Shown: positions 10,072 through 22,053, numbered from the stretch's first letter. The stretch is DNA of 64,000 nt from Neoarius graeffei (GCF_027579695.1 NC_083577.1:30307198-30371197); one strand, 5' to 3'. Numbers and translations are program-made. Notes: generated by a model from the letters alone, not told the origin.

Positions 10072-13000
10072 TGTATACTTTGGCATGTCTTTGTCTACAC
10101 CTGGCACAGTGAGAAACATAGTTATAATTTCTTTGTATGTCTACTACATGTGAGAAAATTACAAAAAAACGGCTTTGTCTTTGATGGATTTGCTCATAAC
10201 CTACAGTTTAACCTAAAATACAAGTTGTCATAAATAGACAGTAGACAATAGACAATAGCATCATCACAAAGAAGGATATCCTTGAGACTTTTTCACATTA
10301 GTCTGTTGACAAGTTTTAATGCAAATAGCAGTGATGTGTTATGAAACAAAGGAAATGTCAATTTAACAGATTAAGTAAAATTAAATTAACAGTATATGAA
10401 AACTAACCAGGAGATAGTACAACTTATAACTATACAGATAACAATCTGTTCCCATCACTATTCGAAATGGATCAGTAAACCCACTTGAACGACTTAAGAC
10501 AAACTTTCTACTTTGTGGGTGGAAGCATCAAAGAGTGCCTTCTAATTTTCAGAGTGGCAAAACGGTCTATGACTTTGTTGTCATTCAGCTGACTAACTAT
10601 GCCATTTTCGATAGCCATGACTGCAAGGTTATGAAGCCTTGTCTGCCCCATTGTTTTACGCAGCCAGGTGTGCAGTCGGCGCAAAGCGCTAAAGGACCTC
10701 TCACATGAGCAGCTACTAACAGGCACAGTCAGAGCAACTTGGAGGACTTCTTTCAGAGAGGGGAACATGTCTGCGCTGAAGAGATTGTGTACAGCTAGCA
10801 TATCTTGGGGTGTATACCCAGCATCTGCTTTGCGAGCAAGAAAGTTTCTGGCAACAAGGACCTCCTCTGTTTTCAGGTCAATATTATAGTGCACAGCAAG
10901 CTCTTTCAAATTCACTTCATTCAAGAAGTTTTCAGATTTAGGGCTGCATGCCTGTATTCCTTTAAGGAGCCCTGCATCTACACTCAAAAACCTTTGTTCA
11001 AGTTCACCAACCATCCTATCCAAACATGGGAAAAGCAAATCTCTCTTAAAGACCTCAGAGTTCACTAATTCAGTGCGCAAACCAACAGTTGTGTCACACA
11101 CATAATCTGCCATTTTTCTCTGTTTCTGTCTTTTCCTGGCATGTGGTTCTGGAATGTCATGTGTGAGGCACAGAGCCTTGGTTCTCCCGAACATTTCTGT
11201 GGCAAATGCATCAGTGCGTTTACCTTTAAGAGTGTCGCACACAGCATCTTTGCCAATCAGCGCTTCTGCCAGGTCTAACGTCTCCTTCTGAAGGAGTTTA
11301 TGGAGTCCTTCAGTGATGGACAGAAGTGTCTGAAACATCAACAGAGCATAGATGGTTGAGAACATCGATAGCTTTGCTTTGATTCCAGTGGCCATGGGAG
11401 ACCCGATGACAGTCAGACATTCAAATATGGCAGGTAAGGTCTGAAGCACTGCATTGATTGATTGTAGCTGACATGCCCAACGAGTGTTGGAAAGTTGCAC
11501 AAGTTCTGCTGCCAAACCTAGCTTCAACTGAGCGTGTTTGAATGCATGGTGATTCACAAGGGAGGTGGTGAAAAAAGAATATAGAGACTCCAATAAATCA
11601 AATAGCTCCACAGCCTCCGAAACAGCCCTGCAAGTGTGGCACAACACTAGATTAAGCTCATGCGCATAACAGTGTATGTAGATAGCCTCAGGATGAAGAC
11701 TTCTAAATCGTGCCTGCACACCTCCTGTGGGTCCACTCATGACGGCGGCACCGTCATATGTCTGTGCCACACACTTGATATCAGCAAAGCCATTGATTTG
11801 GAGCTGCTCTTGTAGCTTGTCTGTAATAGACTGGGCATCAAAGGACATCAGCTCTGCAAGTGCCAGAAAATGTTCCTTTACCTCCCCCTCTGACACATAT
11901 CTAACACAAACAGCCAGCTGCTCTGACCGACCATCTCTTGCCTCATCCGCCCTGATGGAATACATTTTAGAGCGTGTGATCTCAGACACAATGACACTTG
12001 TCACTTCCTGAGCACAACACTGAATCATCTCATTCTGAGAGACTGGTGAGATGTATGTGGCATTTGATGGAAGATTATGGCTCTGCATGAATGGATCAAA
12101 TTTCCTAAGAAGCTCCATGCAAGCCAAAAAGTTGTCTCTGTTTGTACTCTCAACACTTTCATCATTCCCACGAAAGGGTAGTCCCTGTGCCCCTAACATT
12201 GAGGTGACGGCAACAATTCGCTTTAAATAGTCCCTTCTCGCCGCTATCTCATTTGCCTCTGCAGACATCACCATCTGAACCACATCTCCCTGCTGGGTAG
12301 TTGCCTGGTACCCCCTCCATGCAACAACACTGTCCTTGTGGGACTGTGCCATGTCATGCTTATTGAAGACAGTCAAAGCTTTTTGCCAATGTCTGCAGCC
12401 ACTGCTAACCAGAGCATCATGCTTAATGTTTTTGCCAAACACTCTACATGGAAAGCAGAACGCAGCATTCCGGCTAACTGAATACTCTAACCAATGGTAC
12501 TTAGCAAACCAGCTGTGGTTAAATGCCCTTTTCTGTGCACCAAAGCTGTCCTGTGGATAGCTATTCAGCTTCACCTGTCTGGGACCTGTGTCTTTATTAC
12601 CTAAATCAGAGAGAGCAGCATTTTCTTCCTCATGGCCTGCTTGTTCATCTTCTGCCTCTTTCTCAGATTCTTCTACCTCTCTCTGCAGATCTATTTGCTC
12701 CACCTCCCCTAAATCTGCACGTCCTTCCTCACTCTCGTCCACAGCCTGTCTTTCTGCCTCACCCTTCATGGAGTTCAAAAACAAAAACATGGTTAAACCC
12801 TGAAGTTAAGTTTATAATTAATTTAAGTTTATATCAGATCATATCAATATAATGTATACCATATTTTCCACAGTACTATTAGTATTACAGCATAAAGGGA
12901 AGTATATGGCTGTTTAATGAAATGATGTTATAATAAATTAAGTTCATATTTTGTTGTGCACTGTATATAGGCCAATTTCCACATCACACAGTGTGTTCAT

Positions 13001-14109
13001 GTTAAATTGGCCAGAATAAGGGCAAAACACTCTCTAAGAGGGAAAATACCTGAGTTGAGTTTGGGATGCATTGTGCATAGGTCATCACTTTGTGTTGTGT
13101 TTTTATCCCAGGTTGCTAATGCAAAGGGATTACTTGATTTTCTACCTTAAACGTGTCATTTAACAGGGGGTTCATGTTATACACGTTCTAATCAGCCATG
13201 TCATACTGATAAGCATGACACTTCAGACACTGAGACGCCCAACTCAGATGCCTTTTGAAAAAAAAAAAGTTCGGCGGCCACAACGTTCTGACACTTTCCC
13301 ATTAATACAATTAGAAGGCGACATTTGCAACGTCTCGACGAATGCGTCTATTGCGTTGCACAATGATGTGGCCAAAATACATTGTTGCTCGTAGTAGACC
13401 TTTACTGACCTCAATCGAGACAGCCTCAGCATCTGCTCCTTTGCCTCTCGCCTCTTGCTGCTGACTCCCTTTCTTAAAAAATCTTCGTATATCCATCTAG
13501 CCAAAAGATAGACAGACAGATAATCTTTTCCCATGCCAAAACTAATGCTAGTAGGCTACAACCCACACAGCTTAGTAAGTTTGTTCACCATGCTAACGTG
13601 CCAGATTTACAGTTGAAATAGAAAAGCTACAATATCGTCTTTCCTCACTACCCATTGCTCAATATAGCCTAGGTAAAGTTAAGCAAATGCAAACCACTGA
13701 CATCAAATTACAATCTCACCGTGTGTGTCTGCAAATGAAAGCATAGAATTCTGACTCTCTGCAAACCCAACTCAATGGAAGCCCGCACCGCGCCTGCTGC
13801 AGAATGCCCGCGTAGTTTTTTAAGTCCTACTAGCCTACCACTCGACGTGACGCTTGACACAGAGCCAATGAGGAGGAATCATAACGATATTAATAATATT
13901 GCATTAAACAATAAATAAGCAAGCAGAAACTGTTGTTCGGATTAACTTGCGTTCTTGATGGCTCATGTTCAGTGCTTTACTGCCTTTGTTTTTTTTGGGA
14001 AAAAAAATAAAAATATAAATAATTTAAAAAAGGGCAAAAAATATAGGGTGGCTTTGCCATAAGATAGGGTGGCTGGAGCTACCCTAAAATGGGTCTGGCG
14101 ACGTCTATG
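9474..14109 (-). mobile_element. Complete hAT DNA transposon with perfect 8-bp target duplication
   Basis: Flanked on both sides by CTGTTTTC (9,466-9,473 and 14,110-14,117), the 8-bp duplication diagnostic of hAT. Imperfect terminal inverted repeats start CAGGGACGTCACTAG on the left and CATAGACGTCGCCAG on the right (read inward). Length 4,636 bp. It encodes a two-exon minus-strand transposase. A (TG)n microsatellite lies at 10,034-10,069; 13,500-14,100 and 12,790-13,400 hold only intron or UTR-like sequence. Confidence 0.92.
10508..13496 (-). CDS. hAT transposase, ZMYM1/TTF-zinc-finger type, two exons
   Basis: Model: complement(join(10508..12763,13410..13496)), 780 residues. Exon 1 encodes MDIRRFFKKG and ends at GAG|GTCAGT in phase 0; exon 2 starts at GGT after an AAG acceptor, also phase 0. 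After an acidic low-complexity N-terminus comes a TTF-type zinc finger (around FCFPCRVFG). The DUF4371-like RNase-H core follows, with candidate catalytic Asp in RADEARD and in QTYDGAAVMSG, a HCYAHELNLV motif, and the hAT dimerisation region with the last acidic residue in SCSCERSFSALRR. No stop or frameshift was found in 2,256 bases of exon 2. It should cut and paste its own element; activity is not shown. Genes of this type have been domesticated (ZMYM family), but the flanking TSD argues for a live or recently live transposon. Confidence 0.85.
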
Positions 14110-14639
14110 CTGTTTTCTGTGACGCATATCGTGACGTCTGGAAAACCTAAAACTCCGTTTTCCACTATTTACACGCAGGCATGAAAACCAGACATCCCAA
14201 CCTGCAGAAACTCATTTCAGGGAGGTGTCGTGACCCTCCCCGCTGATGGGAAAAAAGTCATGCCCCGCCCCCCCCCCAAAAAAAAATAAAATAAAGATGC
14301 ACATAACAGGGGGGGCGATGTAATGTCAATAAATTTTAATTAACTACTAGCATGCTACAGAGCAAGCCATATAAAACACTTATGATATTTCCTTTCATTT
14401 TTGCTTTTACATGAATAGAACACAACTTTTTCAGTAACTATTTACATAGGTTGGACATAGCTGGAACATAGACCTACTTCCATGTCTTTTCCATGTTAGG
14501 ATCCAATTTCCTGTCATATCTTCACATGAATAGAACACTGTTTTTTAGCCTAAATGTAGGCCCATTCCTTTTCATGTGACTTTTGCAGGGTTTCATTGTA
14601 TTTTGATCCTGCTTGCTTTGCAGACTTGAGCAATTTCCC
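14110..14639. other. Non-coding stretch right of the hAT element
   Basis: Right copy of the 8-bp duplication, then AT-rich sequence with a C run and an A run near 14,264-14,286. No supported gene. Confidence 0.5.
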
Positions 14640-15232
14640 TCAAACTTCAAGCTCATAGCACTCTATGTCAATGAATTTGTTGATTTTACAGGACATCAGG
14701 TTCACAAGAGTTTGGTGAGACATCTGACACCTGAATTCAGTTTTGATGTGACGCACCAAACTGAATGCTCTCTCCACATCACAATTGGAATTAGGCAGAA
14801 CCAACAACACCTTCATTAACTGGCAGAGCTCCTTGAATCTGACCTGCCCTGAGCTTACTGATTTTACTTTGGACAGCTTCCCCCAGAACTCATCGATTGA
14901 CAAATTCTTGTAATTTGGGACCAGTGCTTCCAAATTGGTAGAGGTATAATCCAGGACTTCCAAGTGGAGTTGTTCTCTGGCATCTGCCTTCATCACATTA
15001 GGGAATCTCTCAGCCAAAGTCAAAATCTGCTGTGGTTGCATATCATCTTGGCTCTCTGGATTAACCACTGACAGATTTGTCAAGATTTGGTCTCTCATTG
15101 GGAACTTTTCCTTTACTTTTTGGAAGCTCCTAACATAGAATGCTCTGGCATCTTTGAAGAATTGCTTTGTCTTGAAAGGGGGGAGGGCTTCCTCACTTAG
15201 CAAGTGCCTCCTGGTCAAGAACCCAACAAATG

Positions 15233-15796
15233 CCCCTTTTCCACCAAAGCAGTTCCAGGGCTGGTTCGGGGCCAGTGCTTAGTTTGGAACAAGGTTTTCT
15301 GTTTCCACTGACAAAGAACTGGCTCTGGGGCCAGAAAAACTGGTTCCAGGCTAGCACCAGCTCTTTGCTGGGCCAGAGAAAAGAACTGCTTACATCAGCG
15401 GGGGGGGGCGGGGGGGGGGGGGGGAGCGGAGTTGTTAAGACCAACAACAATAGCAAGACCGTGAAAGATCGCCATTTTTAAAATAAGCGACGAGAAGCAG
15501 CAGCTGTACAAACGCAAAGTCATCCATTATTGTTGTTGTTGTTGCTGCTTCTTCTTCTTCTCCGTGTTGTTGTTGTGTCGATATTCGCGCCAAGGTTTAT
15601 GCAAATGCAGCGATGTAACTGACGTATACAGTGACGTAACTGACGTATACAGCAACATAATGACGTGGCTCCCCTTAGCACCGCGAGCTATGGAAAAGCA
15701 AACTGGTTCTCAGCTGGCTCGCAAGTTGAACAAGTTGTGAACCAGCACCAGCATTGGCCCCGAACCAGCCCTGGAACTGATTTGGTGGAAAAGGGG
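15233..15796. mobile_element. MITE with about 45-bp terminal inverted repeats
   Basis: The two ends read inward as CCCCTTTTCCACCAAAGCAG and CCCCTTTTCCACCAAATCAG and continue as inverted repeats for about 45 bases with few mismatches. The interior has a G run (15,401-15,424) and GTT/CTT trinucleotide repeats (15,530-15,570). No coding capacity. A target duplication could not be assigned. Confidence 0.75.
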
Positions 15797-15904
15797 TAAA
15801 AAAGCTCTTCATCTTCACAGTGGATTTCAGGGTTACTCACATCTATCTCCTGCAGTGTCTGTTCTCTCAACACCTCCGGATTAATTTGTACACATCCTCT
15901 GAAC

Positions 15905-16284
15905 GGGCAGCACGGTGGTGTAGTGGTTAGCGCTGTCAACAACCTTCTTGACAGCAAGAAGGTCCGGGTTCGAGCCCCGTGGCCGTTGAGGGCCTTTCTG
16001 TGCGGAGTTTGCATGTTCTCCCCGTGTCCGCGTGGGTTTCCTCCGGGTACTCCGGTTTCCCCCACAGTCCAAAGACATGCAGGTTAGGTTAACTGGTGAC
16101 TCTAAATTGACCATAGGTGTGAATGTGAGTGTGAATGGTTGTCTGTGTGTCAGCCCTGTGATGACCTGGTGACTTGTCCAGGGTGTACCCCGCCTTTCGC
16201 CCGTAGTCAGCTGGGATAGGCTCCAGCTTGCCTGCGACCCTGTAGAACAGGATAAAGCGGCTAGAGATAATGAGATGAGATGAG
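15905..16284 (+). mobile_element. tRNA-derived SINE, full length
   Basis: Head GGGCAGCACGGTGGTGTAGT with an A-box-like TGGTGTAGTGGTTAGC and B box GGTTCGAGCCC, body about 300 bp, tail (TGAGA)n. Flanked by the 13-bp duplication ACATCCTCTGAAC (15,892-15,904 and 16,285-16,297). It lands inside the hAT-like transposase relic. Confidence 0.93.
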
Positions 16285-17322
16285 ACATCCTCTGAACATT
16301 CAGGTTCCAGTGCCAGGTTCATCATCGCTGCTGTCTTAGTGGAGGAGCAGGCATAATTTCTTGCTATTTCCGAGTCTGGAAACATTTTCCTAAATAACTT
16401 GCCAGTGTGCCTACACGCATGCATGGCACATTATGTTCAACAACAAAAGATGTGAAATACCCCTCAGCTGTAGTAACCTTCTCAATGAGACTCTGCTTTT
16501 CTGATGGAAAGAACTGAGATATTTTGGAGCAGCCTTCCCTGCGCTTAGCCTCCCTAATATGTTGTGCTCCCTAAAAGATAGGAAAGCATATTATATTATA
16601 CTATATTATATATTTATGTAAACTGCTTATTCATACATTGTTACTTTACGGAAATCTTCAATAAGTTTGGTCTTTTCATGACAGCCTGTTGTAGACCTAA
16701 GTATAATGCACATGAAATGACACTACTCACCTCAACATGTCTTTTACAATCATTTAAAGGAATACTCCGGAGTGAAATGCTTTTTAGGGCTATTTTCGCA
16801 TGATTGGGAGTGCATACGTTGAGTTGGTAGCACAATCACGTCAATCGGTTGTGTTTTGAGAAAGTTGTTTTTTTGTGATTTAAACCGAAAGCGCTAACAT
16901 GGCAGTGCAAGGGGCATGTCATTTCACCGATACAAAATGCTGTTTTTAAAACCATTGCCAAGGTCCAAACAACATTACAGTTCAGTGGAAGTGAGTACAG
17001 GGTTCCTACACACAAACCGAAGTGTCCCTGGCTCTGTAAGTGTACGGACAGATCGTCTAGAAGACTGAATACAAAACATGTACCTTCCTGAAAGTAGTTG
17101 TTCTCCAGACACCATCTTCAGGGGACAGTCTGTAAAAGTCGAGTGCCGAGTGCAGAGCTAAATCCTCTGGAAATGCACAATTTTGTAGCATCACATGACC
17201 TCCCATTCAAAATTCCAACCCGCTTGGACTATAATGTTGTTGCATGCAGTTTCCTTTTAATTTCAAACTAAACACTAGACTGTGTTTCCATAAAATGCTA
17301 CGAAATTGTGCATTTCCAGAGG

Positions 17323-18947
17323 CAGGCCCGCCGACAGGGGGGGACAAACGGGTATGTTGTCCCGGGCCCAGGAATGGGGGGGGCCCCAGAACTGGGCTCT
17401 CATGAAGTTGCGATTATTTTATTTCATTTCAAAATGTGTTGATTTGGGGGAGAAATGTGCTATATTTGCATTCAATAAATGATTTCTAGATCTTTTGCCT
17501 TTATTGTCTTTGAAAAAGGCGTCAAGAACCCCCTACCACCCCTAATGCAAAAATGGTTTGGTCTGACTCTTTCAGCCCGTCCCTTCTGTGTGTGTGTGTG
17601 TGTGAGAGAGCGAGCAGCCCCTCCCCCAACCTGCGCGCTGCGAGCAGAGTGTCACAGGATTTTCTCAGTGCGCTCCCTCCAAACAACGGGGATTTACACG
17701 AAAACGGAAGATGTTCACAAATTTCTTTCACAGTGAGCGCCACAAGGCTCTCCTGAACACACTGATGTAATGTTTTTGTCTGTAGTGTAAAAAATGAGGT
17801 CACTAGAGCGAGTTAAAAACAAGTGACTTTTCTGCCAAGTTTATAATGGCAGTCTATGGGGCTGCGCGGCTGCCCTCTCCTCACTTTCAGGCTTCTCATT
17901 CAAAAATTGCAAGTCCTATCGTGTAGGTAGACACATTGTGTGAATCAGGACAAGTGTGGCTACTACTTTTGAGAAAATTATGTGTGTGGAGTGAAAATTG
18001 AGGCTGAAAACACAGTTTAAATGAGAAATTTTGAGCTATTTTTCCAAGCTCTCTACACTCTAATAGAGTAGAGTGTAATAAGTTAGAGTCTAACTTAACG
18101 AGCTCCACTGGTGTGTAACGCAATAGACACCCATTATAAAGTCTGACTTTCTCAGGCTTTATAAGGGGGAGGGGGGTGGAGACGCGGGGGGTGGGAGCAT
18201 GGCGAGGGCGGGCGTGTTTCTTTTCAAAATATGGCTTGCGGGAACCGTTATTCCAAAATCTCCTACTCCACCTTTAAGGGGAAAAAAACGACATCGTTCG
18301 ATCATAGCCCTTCGACAATCAGCGTGCGTGCCATTTGCCAACATGCACAAGTCAGGAGCACAGAAAAGAAAAGAGAAAAAGAGAGGAAGAAACCAAGAGA
18401 CTCAGGGGCTCACTGCATAAATATTTTAAAAAAGATTCGGATGATGCAGTAGGTACTAGCAAAGGCAGTGGGGCAGCTGAGCCAGGTAAGACACAGCCAA
18501 CTTTTTCCAGCCCCATAAAGTAACCCCAACCAAGGCACGCAATTCATGTTACAAACGAGGGGAGAGCAAGTCACACTGAACACCATATCAAACGCACAGG
18601 GCATTGAATCATTTCATAACCACAACGGCTTAATAACATTGTGTTTCATATATCTGATTGAAGCTAAGAATATTCACATTAGCCCGCAATCATATCCCGC
18701 CGTTTCTCGAGCGGTGTGTTCTTCTCTGCTTTTCACACTGGACAGTACGCACGCACAGTATACTATGTTCGCCCCCAGCCCTGCCCGAAATCCCCTGTCC
18801 ATCGCTGCTACTTCAAGAGCACCCCAATTGCATGAGTAGAGACTGGGATAAGAGAGTGTGTGTGTTGGCCCGGGGGGGGGGGGTTGTTAGGGGGGGCCCA
18901 TTCAGAGCATTTTGTCCCGGGCCCAGCCAAAGCTGTCAGCGGCCCTG
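17323..18947. mobile_element. hAT element with 8-bp target duplication
   Basis: Flanked by TCCAGAGG at 17,315-17,322 and 18,948-18,955. Termini read inward as CAGGCCCGCCGACAG and CAGGGCCGCTGACAG. Both ends contain GTCCCGGGCCC or its relative. It is 1,625 bp and keeps only a relic of exon 1 of a transposase. A (TG)n run lies at 17,587-17,603 and a G run at 18,871-18,882. Confidence 0.88.
18343..18485 (+). pseudogene. Exon 1 relic of a ZMYM1-like hAT transposase
   Basis: ATG followed by a KSGAQKRK motif and a lysine-rich run, ending at CCAG|GTAAGA. The KSGAQKRK start is typical of fish ZMYM1-like hAT transposases. A frame shift around 18,390-18,410 moves the readable LHKYFKKDSDDA segment to another frame. 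No later exon is present in the element. Confidence 0.6.
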
Positions 18948-19880
18948 TCCAGAGGATTTAGCTCTGCACTCGACTTTTACGGACTGTCCCCTGAAGATGG
19001 CGTCTGGAGAACAACTACTTTCGAGAAGGTACATTTTTTGTATTCAGTCTTCTAGATGATCTGTCATCCTGATTTTTGTGGATTTGTTAGATTGTACCTG
19101 TTTTATGTACTTCAATTTAAAAAAAAAAAAGTTAGGCTATGATGCATGGCTGAATGTAACATGAAAAGAGAAAATGGAGACTGGATTGCGTCATTCTTAT
19201 TTACTAGTTTATGAGTTTAGTTTCTGCACTACATTACACACATTCATATTAGTCTTACAGTTACATCGACTTTTTTTTATTTAAATAATACTTAATGAGA
19301 TAAATGTTTATTGTTTATGATTAATTTAGGCCAATGCTCGAGTTTGGTTGTTTAAAATACCTAAGGGGTGCTGGGTAAACTAGGTCTATGACTTGCCTCA
19401 GTTGACCAAAGAGAGCTGTTTTTCCTGATTTCCTTCGCATATTCAACAACATCATTCGGCTTAGTTTAATATGGATTGGATTGGATGTAGACTAGTGGAT
19501 GTAGATAATAATGTACATAGAATGTGCTGCATCAAAGTCCTTCTAAGGCTATATAAGTGTCTCTGGCTGTATTCTCACACAGAACGTCGGTGCAAAATAT
19601 TTACAAACATCTGATAAAAACCCGCCGAACTAACGTCAACCAGCCCAAGCCATTTTTTGCCTGCAAAGTAGAATTCAAAACCACCCAATCTGGCAACACT
19701 GCATGTGAGATTTATATTCCACCAAAATCCCTTTGTTTTATTGTATTTTCATTGTATATTCAGTTTTGAATGAGTTCATCTTTTTAGGGAGCTTTTATTT
19801 TGGTAGTCGTCTTTTATTTTGACACTGTGTGTGACGCTGTGTTCCTGTTATTCGCGCATCAGTCGGCTGAAGAGAGGTCA

Positions 19881-20510
19881 ATGCCAAAGAGGCTTTGAAA
19901 TCTGAAATCCAGTCTAACATCCCACTAAGCAAAGCGGAGGTCAAGGTTATTATATTCAGGAAAATGTTGGGTGCATGGCAGGGGCAGTGGGATGGGGAAA
20001 GTAGGGGCAGCTTTCTACGAGCAATTCAAAAACAGGTCCCTTCAAGAAGACTGGGCAGCGGTAGCCGTAGAGAACAACAAGTAATCACAAGGCTTAGAAT
20101 AGGTCATAGTAGATTAAATGGCAACCTCCACACAATTGGCAAACATGCCACTGGTCACTGCATCTACTGTCAGGAAAGAGAGACTGTAAATCACGTGTTA
20201 TTAGAATGCCAAGCTTATAGTGTCCAGAGAGCAATTCTGTTAGAACGAGTTAGAGAGCTAGGGGAGACTAGGCTCACTCTTGATAGGTTACTTGCCTTCT
20301 CAGTACCATCTGCTTGGAAGCATGTTTTTGAGTTCCTTAAAAATACAGGCCTTTTAGGTAGGATTTAGTGTATTTATTGGGTTTTTTTTTTTTGGTCACT
20401 CCATTGAAACTCCAACTAGATAGTGTCGCAGTTCCGCAAAAATACAGTTGGTGGCGGTAATGCACCATAGTGGATGCCAACCGCCATTAAACCTGAAAGA
20501 AGAAGAAGAA
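19881..20510 (+). mobile_element. 3' end of an I-clade-like LINE (RNase H-type C-terminus)
   Basis: A 157-codon open stretch (19,895-20,368) encodes a TRLRIGHSRLN...CIYCQERETVNHVLLEC segment, the C-terminal zinc-knuckle part of non-LTR elements of the I/Nimb type. It is followed by a 3' UTR with TGGTGGCGGTAATGCACC and a (GAA)n tail. Flanked by the 12-bp duplication GAAGAGAGGTCA (19,869-19,880 and 20,511-20,522), so it is a 5'-truncated insertion. The clade name is from memory. Confidence 0.82.
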
Positions 20511-20892
20511 GAAGAGAGGTCAGACTTGGTCGTCGCTCCGGTCATTGTTGTGTGAAACAGGGTAAAGCGCTAGACAGAGACTCGGATATTACTTTGTGTA
20601 AATTGCGAATGTTGGTCTCTTGTGTTAAAGTGTTTATCTTGTTATAGACCCTTTTTCAGCGTTATGTGATCAAACAGTTGCGCGCGCAGCCTGGCAACAG
20701 AAGCAGTAAGCTTCCCAACTGATTCTGGGACAGACTAGCCCACTTACCAATCATTTAAACGCGGATAGAAACTGTTCTCAGCATCAACATGGCTGGTTGT
20801 TGCGTATATGGTTGTACGAATCGCTATTGAGGTATTTCACCTGACGTCACAGGGTCACGTGACGCCCCGGTGTCCACCATTTTGGACGGCAA

Positions 20893-21395
20893 GCTAGCTA
20901 ATGTCAACAACAGTAGCTAGTATGTTACTGTAGCAATATTTACGTTCAGTAATTTGGATGACTGTTAAAACCTTTCAGTCTCAAGTTTTTCCTTTACTGG
21001 ATTTACTAGTTTACTGAGCTAGCGCGCGATGGCTCCCGGCTCGGCCGGAGAGCGCGTGATGGCTCCCGGCTCGGCCGCCGAGCGCGCGATGGCTCCCGGC
21101 TCGGCCGCCGAGCGCGCGATGGCTCCGGGCTCGGCCGCCGAGCGCGCGATGGCTCCGGGCTCGGCCGCCGAGCGCGCGATGGCTCCGGGCTCGGCCGCCG
21201 AGCGCGCGATGGCTCCGGGCTCGGCCGCCGAGCGCGCGATGGCTCCGGGCTCGGCCGCCGAGCGCGCTAGCTCAGTAAACTAGTAAATCCAGTAAAGGAA
21301 AAACTTGAGACTGAAAGGTTTTAACAGTCATCCAAATTACTGAACGTAAATATTGCTACAGTAACATACTAGTTACTGTTGTTGACATTAGCTAG
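20893..21395. repeat. Inner palindrome with 30-bp GC-rich minisatellite
   Basis: Arms of about 135 bp (20,893-21,027 and 21,262-21,395) are nearly perfect inverted copies, from GCTAGCTAATGTCAACAACA inward to TTTACTGAGCTAGCGCGC. Between them lie about eight 30-bp units built on GCGCGATGGCTCCGGGCTCG. The units are open in all copies because 30 is a multiple of 3; I do not regard them as coding. Confidence 0.88.
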
Positions 21396-21583
21396 TGCTA
21401 ACAGCTAGTTGCTAATACACTGCTACAACTACACCAACCCTAATAATACAGTTCTTGGTCATTGCCTGGTAACAGCAAATTTATAACGGGCCATGTCTCA
21501 ACAGACTAAGAAGTTATTTCAATGACATTTAATAACATTTTGCTTATCCTGAGGACCGAAAGTAAATGAAAATGTGAACAAAC

Positions 21584-21931
21584 CTTAGCTGTAATAAGAT
21601 GGCGACCACCGGCTCCAGGGACGACCCGCTGATGTAGGCATGTTACCCAGCCTGACACAAAATATTTGTAGGCATCCAAACTCTTATACGCTTTCAGATC
21701 AATACCTGTGTATGGCGATGGGTTTTTAACGACATAGGTATACAGATCATGTGGGCCGAAGTCAGGTAAAGACGAGGGCTTCGTGTACTTCCGTACGTCA
21801 GTGAACAATCCTGGTGGAAGCAGGTAAACGTCGTTCTCTAAGCCTGCTAACCTCAATTTTTGCAAATCCCTCTCCCTCTGCTCGCCCTGTAAATGCCCTA
21901 CGTCACTGGATAGTGAAGGTGTTTTCTGCAT
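21584..21931 (-). CDS. AYKSLDAY-type exon in element B copy 1
   Basis: A 348-bp minus-strand exon, probable ATG at 21,931, ending at AAG|GTTTGT (21,584). It encodes 116 residues with no stop: a basic start, then GLENDVYLLPPGLF, PHDLYTYVVKNPSPYT and LKAYKSLDAYKYFVSGWV. The last block resembles the segment upstream of the SWIM zinc finger in fish and cnidarian multi-copy proteins with SWIM and YqaJ nuclease domains (recalled, not searched). The next exon is absent, so this is an isolated exon. The copy at 46,725-47,072 has the same length and boundaries. Confidence 0.6.
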
Positions 21932-22053
21932 CTTGCTCCTTTTTCTTTTATGTTTTTCGTTTGTCGCCTTCCTCGCATTCAAACTGATTCGAGCCGTGCC
22001 GTCCAAAATGGCAGCGTCACATGACTTGGTCACGTGAGTGAAATACCTCAATA

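Larger units (their letters stand above)
14640..16573 (-). pseudogene. hAT-like transposase relic split by a MITE and a SINE
   Basis: Read on the minus strand, an exon opens after a TTTTAG acceptor at 16,573/16,574 and runs through REAKRREGC and HACRHTGKLFRKMFPD. It resumes after the SINE (15,905-16,284), then after the MITE (15,233-15,796), and ends at 14,640 in a hAT-type C-terminal region (LPNSNCDVERAFSLVRHIK). A frame change is also present near the SINE junction. The C-terminal 190 residues remain open. It belongs to the fish hAT-like group whose dimerisation domain reads PNSNxDVERxFS. Confidence 0.72.
17047..19065. mobile_element. Palindromic element opened by a hAT insertion
   Basis: Arms of about 120-130 bp at 17,047-17,174 and 18,950-19,065 are inverted copies of each other (for example GACAGATCGTCTAGAAGACT against AGTCTTCTAGATGATCTGTC). 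The left side extends to about 16,757 and the inner part continues to 17,322. The right side is truncated beyond 19,065. Outer termini are not resolved. Confidence 0.7.
20827..22051 (-). mobile_element. Element B, copy 1: TA-flanked element with exon and minisatellite
   Basis: Flanked by TA on both sides. Termini are perfect 14-bp inverted repeats TTGAGGTATTTCAC...GTGAAATACCTCAA, extending imperfectly through CCATTTTGGACGGCA to about 60 bp. It contains an inner palindrome with a 30-bp minisatellite (20,893-21,395) and one minus-strand exon (21,584-21,931). A second copy in the opposite orientation is at 46,605-47,918. Confidence 0.88.

Noticed and set aside
12840-13243. Extra exons in the hAT intron
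   Set aside because: No acceptor-donor pair with a coding stretch was seen between 12,764 and 13,409, and exon 1 joins exon 2 in phase without one.
15905-16000. A functional tRNA gene at SINE heads
   Set aside because: A and B boxes are present but no cloverleaf with an acceptor stem and anticodon arm could be drawn; the unit continues into a SINE body.
21029-21283. Open frame of ten-residue repeats (MAPGSAAERA) as a repeat protein
   Set aside because: The frame stays open only because the minisatellite unit is 30 bp. It sits in a palindrome inside a transposon, and the reverse array at 47,375-47,686 gives the same effect.
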